Source: Alphaproteobacteria bacterium (GTDB taxonomy: Bacteria; Pseudomonadota; Alphaproteobacteria; SHVP01). From it: DNA of 32,442 nucleotides. Shown here piece after piece: positions 24,992 through 31,067 of this stretch; position 1 is the first letter of the stretch; every line of letters begins with the position of its first letter. The position numbers were made by a program, and so were the translations under genes. The notes under the pieces are model-generated. The model was not told where the DNA came from. It was given only the letters and a program-made list of their open reading frames with translations, and did no database searches. The stretch is taken from contig VGES01000038.1 in the NCBI GenBank assembly GCA_016869765.1, positions 1 to 32,442 of the forward strand. Reading direction: 5' to 3'.

Positions 24992-25023
24992 CCAGTATAG
25001 TCAGCGGATCGCAATGACCGCCC

Positions 25024-25032
25024 AGGGGAGGG
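25024..25032 (+). promoter_or_regulatory. Ribosome-binding site of binding-protein gene
   Basis: AGGGGAGGG lies five bases before the ATG at 25038. It selects this start over the ATG at 25014 and gives a clean signal peptide. Confidence 0.75.
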
Positions 25033-25037
25033 TGACC

Positions 25038-26213
25038 ATGGGAATTCGTGTCGCGGCCGCATCGGCGGCAATCGCTTCATTCATCGCGCTCGGCGCTGCG
25101 GCGCAGGGCCTCAAGACGCAGGGCGTGTCCGCCACCGAGATCGTGGTCGGCAGCCATCTCGACTTGTCGGGCCCGGTGGCCGCCGGCATGCCGCAGTTGC
25201 GCAACGGCATGCAGATGCGCTTCGACGAAGCCAACGACGCTGGCGGCATCAACGGCCGCAAGTTTCGCCTGATCGTCGAAGACAACGCCTATGCGCCGGC
25301 GACGGCGGTGCGGGCGGTGCAGAAACTGGTCGAACGGGATCAGGTCTTCGCGGTTTTCCAGCCGTTCGGAACCGGCACCGGCGTGGCCGGTTATCAGGCC
25401 GCGGCCGGCGCCAAGGTCCCCCATCTGTTTCCGTGGGCGGTGTCGCAACCGTTCCACGCCGACAAGAATCCAGGCAGCTTCACCTACGTCGTCGATTACG
25501 TGTTCGCGGCCGAGGCCGGCGTCGGCCACATGGTCGATCAACTGAAGTCGACCAAGGTCGGCATCCTCTATCAGGCCGACGCGTTCGGCGAGATGGTCAA
25601 GGCCGGTACCGCCAAAGCGCTCAAGGCGCGCAACCTGGAAATCGCCGCCGAGGCCAGCTACCGGCCGGGCGACATCGATTTCTCGGCCCAGGTGCAGCGG
25701 CTGCGCCAGGCCCAGGTCGACCTGGTCGTGCTCGCCACCATCATCCGCGAGACCATCGGCGCCGTCGGCGAGATCAAGAAGATCGGCTGGAACGTTCCGG
25801 TCCTCACCCACGTACCCGGGCGAACGGTGATCGTGACCGCGCTCGGCAAAGAGGCGATGGAAGGCCTCTACGGCATCGGCCAGTGGAACATCCATTACGC
25901 CGACAACGCGCCCGCGCCGATTCAGGAATGGACGGCCAAGTTCCGCGCCAAGTTCAACACCGCGCCCGACGAAAACGCGATGGTGGCGTATTCGCTGACC
26001 GACTGGTTCCTCAAGGGCGTGTCCGCCGCCGGACGCGACCTCACCGCCGACGGCTTTGCGACCGCGTTCCGCAAGGTCAAACACCGCGACATGTTCGGCA
26101 ACCCCGAGCAGTCGCTCGACGACGGCAACCACGCCAAGCCCGAAACCGTCTTCGTCGAGCAGGTCAAGGCCGGCCGCTGGACCCGGGTTTCCGGGCCGCT
26201 CGTCGCCAAATAG
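25038..26213 (+). CDS. Periplasmic substrate-binding protein of the liv-type transporter
   Basis: The 391 residues begin with a signal peptide, M-G-I-R-V then an alanine-rich hydrophobic run ending L-G-A-A-A-Q-G. The mature part opens T-E-I-V-V-G-S-H-L-D-L-S-G-P-V-A and N-D-A-G-G-I-N-G-R-K-F, typical of Leu/Ile/Val-binding-like (type I periplasmic) proteins. E-D-N-A-Y and V-G-I-L-Y-Q-A-D-A-F-G continue the fold. It should capture the substrate in the periplasm and deliver it to the LivH/LivM-like channel. Similar proteins in CoA-ligase clusters bind aromatic or other organic acids; which one cannot be told here. It is separated by 61 bases from the ligase and by 13 from the first thiolase. 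Confidence 0.92.
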   Translation: MGIRVAAASAAIASFIALGAAAQGLKTQGVSATEIVVGSHLDLSGPVAAGMPQLRNGMQMRFDEANDAGGINGRKFRLIVEDNAYAPATAVRAVQKLVERDQVFAVFQPFGTGTGVAGYQAAAGAKVPHLFPWAVSQPFHADKNPGSFTYVVDYVFAAEAGVGHMVDQLKSTKVGILYQADAFGEMVKAGTAKALKARNLEIAAEASYRPGDIDFSAQVQRLRQAQVDLVVLATIIRETIGAVGEIKKIGWNVPVLTHVPGRTVIVTALGKEAMEGLYGIGQWNIHYADNAPAPIQEWTAKFRAKFNTAPDENAMVAYSLTDWFLKGVSAAGRDLTADGFATAFRKVKHRDMFGNPEQSLDDGNHAKPETVFVEQVKAGRWTRVSGPLVAK

Positions 26214-26226
26214 CGGGGCGGTCCCG

Positions 26227-27462
26227 GTGGCGGCGGGCGTCCGCGTCCTCGGCGGTTACCAGACCGATTTCCGCCGCAACCTGGGCCGCGAGGGCAAAGG
26301 TCTGTTCGAGCTGATGCAGGAGGCGGTCGCCGGCACTTTGGCTGCGACCGACCTCGCCCCCGACGACATCGAGGTCGCGCACGTCGGCAACTTCGTGGCC
26401 GAGCTGTTCTGCCAGCAAGGCCACCTCGGCGGCATGTTCGCCGCCATCGATCCGGCGTTTTCGGGCCTGCCCGCGGCGCGCCACGAGGCCGCCTGTGCCT
26501 CGGGCTCGATCGCGTTGTTGGCCGCCCAGGCCGACATCCTCGCCGGACACTACGACGTCGCCTGCGTGCTCGGCGTCGAACTGATGCGACACACCGACGC
26601 CAAGACGGCGGCCGACAACCTCGCCACCGCCGCCTGGATCGGACGGGAGGGCCAGGAGGCGCGCTGGATGTGGCCCTGGATGTTCGCCCGCCTGGGCGAC
26701 GAATATGAGCGCCGCTATGGCCTCGAGCGCGAGCATCTGGCGGCGATCGCACGCAACAATTTCGCCAACGCGCGCCGCAATCCGAACGCCCAGACCCGCG
26801 AGTGGATCTTGACCGACGAGAGCTTCGGTACCGACGAGGCCGCCAATCCGGTGATCGAAGGCCGCATCCGGAAAAGCGACTGCGGCCAGATCACCGACGG
26901 CGCCGCCTGCGTGGTCGTCGCCTCCGAGCGCTTCGCCGCGCGCTACGCCGAACGGCGCGGGGTTGCGTTCGACCGCATCCCGCGGGTCGCCGGCTGGGGC
27001 CATCGCACCGCGACGCTGCGACTCGAGGACAAGTTCCGCGAGAGCCCCAACGATCCCTACATTCTGCCGCACGTCCGCGGCGCCATCGCCGACGCCTACC
27101 GCCGGGCGGCGATCGCCGGGCCCGACGCGCTCGACGTCATCGAAACTCACGACTGCTTCACCACCACCGAGTACCTGGCGATCGATCACTTCGGGATGAC
27201 CGAGCCCGGCGAGAGCTGGAAGGCGATCGAATCGGGTCGGATTGCGCTCGGCGGCGATCTTCCGATCAATCCGAGCGGCGGCCTGATCGGCGCCGGCCAT
27301 CCGGTCGGCGCCACCGGCGTGCGCATGCTGCTCGACGCCTGGAAGCAACTGAGCGGCACGGCCGGCGGCTACCAGGTCGAAGGCGCGCGACGCGCCGCGA
27401 CGCTGAACATCGGCGGCAGCGGCACCACGACGGTCAGCTTCATCCTCGAACGCGATGCCTGA
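26227..27462 (+). CDS. Thiolase, SCP-x type acetyl-CoA acetyltransferase
   Basis: A GTG start gives 411 residues. Catalytic elements of the SCP2/SCP-x thiolase group are all present: nucleophile C90 in H-E-A-A-C-A-S-G-S, H308/C310 in E-T-H-D-C-F-T, and H358 in G-A-G-H-P-V-G-A-T-G. The end, L-N-I-G-G-S-G-T-T-T, also fits. It should cleave a 3-ketoacyl-CoA with CoA, the last step of beta-oxidation of a side chain. The start is chosen for its position 13 bases after the binding-protein stop and a G-rich preceding stretch; an exact start is uncertain by a few codons. Its 3' end overlaps the second thiolase by eight bases. Confidence 0.9.
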   Translation: MAAGVRVLGGYQTDFRRNLGREGKGLFELMQEAVAGTLAATDLAPDDIEVAHVGNFVAELFCQQGHLGGMFAAIDPAFSGLPAARHEAACASGSIALLAAQADILAGHYDVACVLGVELMRHTDAKTAADNLATAAWIGREGQEARWMWPWMFARLGDEYERRYGLEREHLAAIARNNFANARRNPNAQTREWILTDESFGTDEAANPVIEGRIRKSDCGQITDGAACVVVASERFAARYAERRGVAFDRIPRVAGWGHRTATLRLEDKFRESPNDPYILPHVRGAIADAYRRAAIAGPDALDVIETHDCFTTTEYLAIDHFGMTEPGESWKAIESGRIALGGDLPINPSGGLIGAGHPVGATGVRMLLDAWKQLSGTAGGYQVEGARRAATLNIGGSGTTTVSFILERDA

Positions 27463-28663
27463 ACCGGACGCGCTGATCTTCGACGCCGTGCGCACGCCGC
27501 GCGGCAAGGGTTCGGCCAAAGGAGCGCTGCACGGCGTCAAACCGATCGACCTCCTGAAGCCGCTGTACGACACGCTGCGAGCGCGATTGCCGCTCGATCG
27601 CGTCGGCATTGACGATGTCGTGCTTGGGGTTTCGAGCGTCACCGGCGAACAGGGCGCCAACCTGGCGCGCATCTCGGCGCTCTACGCCGGTCTCGGCGAC
27701 CGCGTGCCGGGCATCACCGTGAGCCGCTTCTGCTGTTCCGGCCTCGATGCCGTCAACCTGGCGGCGGCGAAGGTGACGGCCGGCGAAAACCTGGTGCTGG
27801 CTGGCGGCGTCGAATCGATGTCGCGGGTGTCGATGTTCGCCGACAACGGCGCCTGGTTCGCCGACCCGGTGGTCGCCGAGCGCACCGGGTTCGTCTTCAC
27901 CGGAGTGGCGGCCGACATCGTCGCGACGATGGAAGGATACGCGCGTGCCGAACTCGATGCCTACGCAGCCGAGTCCCATCGGCGCGCCGCGGCGGCGATC
28001 GCCGCGGGGCGTTTCACGGCGAGCGTCGTACCGGTCGCCGACGCCGCGGGCAAGGTCCTGCTCGCCGTCGACGAATGCGTCCGTGCCGGCACCACCGCCG
28101 AAGGACTCGGCGCGCTGGCGCCGGCTTTCGCCGCCCAAGGATCGGATGCGCGGGCGCGGGCGCACCTGCCGCAACTCGGGGAAATCCGTCATCTCCACCA
28201 CGTCGGCAATTCACCGGCCATGGCCGACGGTGCGGCCCTGGTCGCGGTCGGGAGCCCGTCGCTCGAGCGCGCGGGGCTCCGGCCGCGCGGCCGGATCATG
28301 GCTTACGCCAACGTCGCTTGCGATCCCGTCATCATGCTGACGGGTGCGGCCGAGGCCACCCGACGGGCGGTGGCCGCGGCGGGCTTGTCGCTCGCGGAAA
28401 TCGACCTGTTCGAGGTCCAGGAGCCGTTCGCGGCGCCGATGCTGCACTATTCCCGGGCGCTCGGGGTGGCGATGGACCGCATCAACGTCAACGGCGGCAC
28501 GATCGCGCTCGGTCACGCGCTCGGGGCAACCGGCGGGGTCCTGGTCGGCATGGCGCTCGACGAGCTGGCCCGGCGAAACGGGCGGTACGCTGTGGTGGCG
28601 ATTGTCGGCGGGGCCGGCCTCGCTGTCGCGACCGTGATCGAGGCCATCGCAGCTCCGGCCTAG
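27455..28663 (+). CDS. Thiolase-like acetyl-CoA acetyltransferase lacking the second catalytic cysteine
   Basis: The 402-residue protein of the classical thiolase family starts M-P-E-P-D-A-L-I-F-D-A-V-R-T-P-R-G-K. The nucleophile is kept (C93 in S-R-F-C-C-S-G-L-D), as is the histidine H354 in L-G-H-A-L-G-A-T-G. Two usual elements differ: N-E-A-F-A reads Q-E-P-F-A (Q322), and the C-terminal C-I-G-G-G-x-G motif reads A-I-V-G-G-A-G, so the cysteine acting as base is absent. The enzyme may be slow, use another base, or do a related reaction such as acyl transfer. It overlaps the SCP-x-type thiolase gene and ends this operon. Confidence 0.87.
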   Translation: MPEPDALIFDAVRTPRGKGSAKGALHGVKPIDLLKPLYDTLRARLPLDRVGIDDVVLGVSSVTGEQGANLARISALYAGLGDRVPGITVSRFCCSGLDAVNLAAAKVTAGENLVLAGGVESMSRVSMFADNGAWFADPVVAERTGFVFTGVAADIVATMEGYARAELDAYAAESHRRAAAAIAAGRFTASVVPVADAAGKVLLAVDECVRAGTTAEGLGALAPAFAAQGSDARARAHLPQLGEIRHLHHVGNSPAMADGAALVAVGSPSLERAGLRPRGRIMAYANVACDPVIMLTGAAEATRRAVAAAGLSLAEIDLFEVQEPFAAPMLHYSRALGVAMDRINVNGGTIALGHALGATGGVLVGMALDELARRNGRYAVVAIVGGAGLAVATVIEAIAAPA

Positions 28664-28689
28664 CCTCCTTGACCGTTGGCAAGGCGCAA

Positions 28690-28731
28690 CCGGGAACATA
28701 GTTGACGCTATAGACCGGGAACATGGTTGAC
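28690..28731. repeat. Direct repeat CCGGGAACAT(A/G)GTTGAC, IS-terminal-like
   Basis: Two 17-base copies at 28690-28706 and 28715-28731 differ at one base. The following 28732-28850 includes GGTTTGTTCGGTCGTAGGCACCAG-like DNA that resembles, from memory, noncoding end regions of IS481-family elements. No transposase frame is attached, so this would be a leftover end. Confidence 0.45.
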
Positions 28732-28839
28732 AGTTTTCCGGTTTGTTCGGTCGTAGGCACCAGCCCGGCCGGGCTGGCGCGAAGGGCCGTAGGCGTCGGT
28801 TTCCGCCGATCGATATACGGCTCTTCAACGCCCATCTCT

Positions 28840-28990
28840 CAGGTCTGTTTGGCCCCGGCGCGTCGATCCCGAAAAGGCGGATGCGTTTTCCAGCCACATC
28901 GAAAATGTCGCCATCGATGATCTTTGCCGGGCCGGCGATCGGAGGCGTGGGCGGCAAGCGGCCGTAGGACGGCGAGAGCGGCCAGGACAT
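28840..28990 (-). pseudogene. Staphylococcal nuclease-like gene fragment (N-terminal part)
   Basis: The minus-strand frame starts with ATG at 28990 and reads A-K-I-I-D-G-D-I-F-D-V-A-G-K-R-I-R-L-F-G-I-D-A-P, the conserved N-terminal strand pair of thermonuclease (SNase) proteins, where I-D-G-D-T and R-I-R-L-x-G-I-D-A-P are hallmarks. After G-I-D-A-P the homology ends abruptly and the frame enters IS-like DNA. The gene is truncated, probably by insertion or recombination. Catalytic residues further on are missing. A second, more decayed copy of its 5' part lies at 30879-30952. Confidence 0.65.
28906..28979. repeat. Left copy of 74-base direct repeat flanking the Sel1 genes
   Basis: The stretch beginning TGTCGCCATCGAT and ending GGACGGCGAGAGC recurs in the same orientation at 30879-30952 with only a few differences. 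It is part of the SNase-like remnant. The pair brackets the two Sel1 genes. Confidence 0.8.
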
Positions 28991-29044
28991 GGCGAGGCCA
29001 GCACCCCACGTGTCGTGGTACCCTGTCGGAAAGAGAACGCTGTC

Positions 29045-29434
29045 ATGCGACGCCTACACCTTATCATCGCGCTTTTCCTTGCGCTGTGGACGGGCGCAGC
29101 GCACGCGGGGCCATTCGAGGATGGGGTCGCAGCGGCACAACGGGGCGACTTTGCGACCGCCCTTCGCCTCTGGAAGCCGCTGGCCGAGCAGGGTGACGCG
29201 TCGGCCCAGAACAACCTTGGGCTCATGTACCACAACGGCCGGGGCGTGCCGCAGGACTACGTCCAAGCTCACAAGTGGTTCAACCTCGCGGTGTCGAGGT
29301 TTTCCGCTGATCGGAAGGAAGATCGCGACCACGCCGTCAAGAACCGCGACTTAGCTGCCGCCAAGATGACGCCTCAGCAGATTGCCGAGGCGCAGAAGCT
29401 CGCCCGCGAGTGGACGCGGAAGCCGGAGCGGTGA
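29045..29434 (+). CDS. Small secreted Sel1-repeat protein (one repeat)
   Basis: The 129 residues start M-R-R-L-H-L-I-I-A-L-F-L-A-L-W-T-G-A-A-H-A-G, a signal peptide with cleavage likely after A-H-A. A short stretch, F-E-D-G-V-A-A-A-Q-R-G-D-F-A-T-A-L-R-L-W-K-P-L-A-E-Q-G, is followed by one Sel1 repeat (D-A-S-A-Q-N-N-L-G-L-M-Y through N-L-A-V-S). The tail M-T-P-Q-Q-I-A-E-A-Q-K-L-A-R-E-W is also common in this protein type. Sel1 repeats are helical pairs used for protein-protein binding; the partner is unknown. Paralogue of the following gene, probably a contracted or ancestral copy. A GTG-led longer start is possible but would spoil the signal peptide. Confidence 0.82.
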   Translation: MRRLHLIIALFLALWTGAAHAGPFEDGVAAAQRGDFATALRLWKPLAEQGDASAQNNLGLMYHNGRGVPQDYVQAHKWFNLAVSRFSADRKEDRDHAVKNRDLAAAKMTPQQIAEAQKLAREWTRKPER

Positions 29435-29442
29435 TCGAATCA

Positions 29443-29574
29443 GCGTTGCATCGACGACGTGGCCCGACAATCCGGCGCACGACCGAGAGCCTCGTGCGGC
29501 CGTTCGTGATTGAAGTCTTGGCGGAAGTGATCGAAGCGGGTCTGTTGGGCCGCGGCGTTCGCCGCCACATGCGT
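29443..29574 (-). pseudogene. Transposase C-terminal scrap (IS481/integrase-core-like), copy 1
   Basis: The minus-strand frame reads Q-Q-T-R-F-D-H-F-R-Q-D-F-N-H-E-R-P-H-E-A-L-G-R, the typical end of DDE integrase-core transposases of the IS481/IS3 type. Nothing upstream resembles the catalytic core, so this is a fragment. It lies just after the first Sel1 gene and is duplicated with it. Confidence 0.7.
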
Positions 29575-29710
29575 TCGTGACGGCCGTTTTGTTGCGGCGC
29601 CGCCGGATCGGCGCGTGTCTACCCGGCTCAGACCGACCGGCCCCCCTCCCCTTTGGGTAAGGCCGGCACCCCACGTGTTCGTGGTACCCTGTCGGAAAGG
29701 GAACGCCGTC

Positions 29711-30634
29711 ATGCGACGCCTACTCCTTGTCATCGTGCTTTTCCTTGCGCTGTGGACGGGCACAGCGCAGGCGGGGCCATTCGAGGATGGGGTCGCAGCG
29801 ACGCAACGGGGCGACTTTGCGACCGCCCTTCGCCTTTGGAAGCCGCTGGCCGAGCAGGGTCACGCGTCGGCCCAGTACTTTCTTGCCCTCATGTATGGCG
29901 ACGGCGAGGGCGTGCCGCAGGACGACGCCGAGGCTGTGAAATGGTATCGCCGCGCGGCCGAGCAGGGTCACGCGTCGGCCCAACACAATCTTGGGGCCAG
30001 GTACTCTGACGGCCAGGGTGTCCCGCGGGACTACGCCGAGGCGGTGAAGTGGTATCGCCGCGCGGCCGAGCAGGGTCTTGCGGAGGCCCAGAACAATCTT
30101 GGGGGCATGTACTCGAACGGCCGGGGTGTGCCGCAGGACCACGCCGAGGCGGTGAAGTGGTATCGCCGCGCGGCCGAGCAGGGTCACGCGTCGGCCCAGA
30201 ACAACCTTGGGGTCATCTACAACGGCGGCCAGGGCGTGCCGCAGGACTACGCCGAGGCGGTGAAGTGGTATCGCCGCGCGGCCGAGCGGGGTCTTGCGGA
30301 GGCCCAGTTCAATCTTGGGGTCAGGTACTCCAACGGCCAGGGCGTGCCGCAAGACCACGCCGAGGCGGTGAAGTGGTATCGCCGCGCGGCCGAGCAGGTT
30401 TACGCGCCGGCCCAGTACAATCTTGGGCTCATGTACTCCAACCGCCGGGGCGTGCCGCGGGACTACGTCCAAGCTCACAAGTGGTTCAACCTCGCGGTGT
30501 CGAGCGCTGATCGGAAGGAAGATCAAGACCACGCCGTCACGAACCGCGACTTAGTTGCCGCCAGGATGACGCCTCAGCAGATTGCCGAGGCGCAGAAGCT
30601 CGCCCGCGAGTGGACGCCGAAGCCTGAACGGTGA
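29711..30634 (+). CDS. Secreted Sel1-repeat protein (six repeats)
   Basis: The 307 residues have a signal peptide, M-R-R-L-L-L-V-I-V-L-F-L-A-L-W-T-G-T-A-Q-A-G. Six Sel1 units of exactly 36 residues follow, each of the form A-x-A-Q-x-N-L-G-x-x-Y-x-x-G-x-G-V-P-(Q/R)-D-x-A-E-A-V-K-W-Y-R-R-A-A, the last ending H-K-W-F-N-L-A-V-S. The C-terminal tail is as in the first copy. It should form a superhelical protein-binding scaffold in the periplasm or outside; related proteins act in envelope or host interaction and in signalling. The near-identical repeats suggest recent expansion. It is not clearly in an operon with other genes. Confidence 0.87.
   Translation: MRRLLLVIVLFLALWTGTAQAGPFEDGVAATQRGDFATALRLWKPLAEQGHASAQYFLALMYGDGEGVPQDDAEAVKWYRRAAEQGHASAQHNLGARYSDGQGVPRDYAEAVKWYRRAAEQGLAEAQNNLGGMYSNGRGVPQDHAEAVKWYRRAAEQGHASAQNNLGVIYNGGQGVPQDYAEAVKWYRRAAERGLAEAQFNLGVRYSNGQGVPQDHAEAVKWYRRAAEQVYAPAQYNLGLMYSNRRGVPRDYVQAHKWFNLAVSSADRKEDQDHAVTNRDLVAARMTPQQIAEAQKLAREWTPKPER
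29861..30508 (+). repeat. 108-base in-frame tandem repeats (six) encoding Sel1 units
   Basis: Units start at 29861, 29969, 30077, 30185, 30293 and 30401, each 108 bases. Two alternating subtypes are seen at the unit start: CACGCGTCGGCCCAG (units 1, 2, 4) and CTTGCGGAGGCCCAG (units 3, 5), with unit 6 reading TACGCGCCGGCCCAG. The shared core GGTGAAGTGGTATCGCCGCG is the same in nearly all. Such repeats readily change number by recombination. Confidence 0.9.
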
Positions 30635-30644
30635 TCGCGAATCA

Positions 30645-30780
30645 GCGTTGCGTCGACGACACGGCTCGATAATCCGGCGCACGACCGAGTGCCTCGTGCG
30701 GCCGTTCGTCGTTGAAAGTCCTGGCGGAAGTGATCGAAGCGGGCCTGTTGGGCCGCGGCGTTCGCCGCCACATGCGTTCG
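30645..30780 (-). pseudogene. Transposase C-terminal scrap, copy 2 (frameshifted)
   Basis: This is the duplicate of the scrap at 29443-29574. It reads Q-Q-A-R-F-D-H-F-R-Q-D-F, then an extra base breaks the frame, and E-R-P-H-E-A-L-G-R continues in another frame. It confirms that this is decaying DNA copied together with the Sel1 gene. Confidence 0.65.
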
Positions 30781-30878
30781 TGACGGCCGTTCTGTTGCTG
30801 CGCCGCCGGATCGGCGCGTATCTACCCGGTTCAGACCGACCGGCCCCCCTCCCCTTTGGGCTAAGGGTTGGGCGATGG

Positions 30879-30952
30879 TGTCGCCATCGATAAATTGCCG
30901 GGCCGGTCAGTTCGGAGGCGTGGGCGGCAAGCGGCCGTAGGACGGCGAGAGC
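30879..30952. repeat. Right copy of 74-base direct repeat (SNase-like remnant)
   Basis: Same-orientation copy of 28906-28979. On the minus strand it still encodes F-I-D-G-D-T, but a stop codon lies just before, so it is a dead SNase gene piece. The rest of the gap, 30953-31067, shows nothing recognisable. Confidence 0.75.
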
Positions 30953-31067
30953 AAGCTGCGTGGACCGCGCCGCATCCCCACTGGGATTCCCGAACAAAAT
31001 GGACGGATGCACGAGTCAGCGCAACTCGTCGCACCTCATCATCTGGCCCTAGAGACGCGCGATGCGG

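Larger units (their letters stand above)
29001..29665. repeat. Tandem duplication unit 1 (one-repeat Sel1 gene plus transposase scrap)
   Basis: The unit runs from GCACCCCACGTG through the first Sel1 gene and about 230 bases of trailing DNA. It is closely similar to the unit at 29666-30867 except that it lacks five 108-base Sel1 coding repeats. The leader has a small dyad, CCACG-TGT-CGTGG. Confidence 0.75.
29666..30867. repeat. Tandem duplication unit 2 (six-repeat Sel1 gene plus transposase scrap)
   Basis: This is the second unit of the tandem duplication. Leader (GCACCCCACGTG, dyad CCACG-TGTT-CGTGG), gene start, gene end and trailing transposase scrap correspond almost base for base to unit 1. 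Confidence 0.75.

Noticed and set aside
24978-25001. TTGCGC...TATAGT as a sigma-70 promoter at site B (and TTGCAC...TATGGT at site A)
   Set aside because: The spacing is only 12 bases instead of about 17, so the shared box is better treated as a possible operator, though a non-standard promoter cannot be excluded.
26164-27672. 502-residue minus-strand open frame opposite the first thiolase
   Set aside because: Shadow; the plus strand carries thiolase active-site motifs and operon context.
29861-30508. CRISPR-like regular repeats
   Set aside because: The 108-base period is in frame, encodes 36-residue Sel1 units and has no spacer structure.
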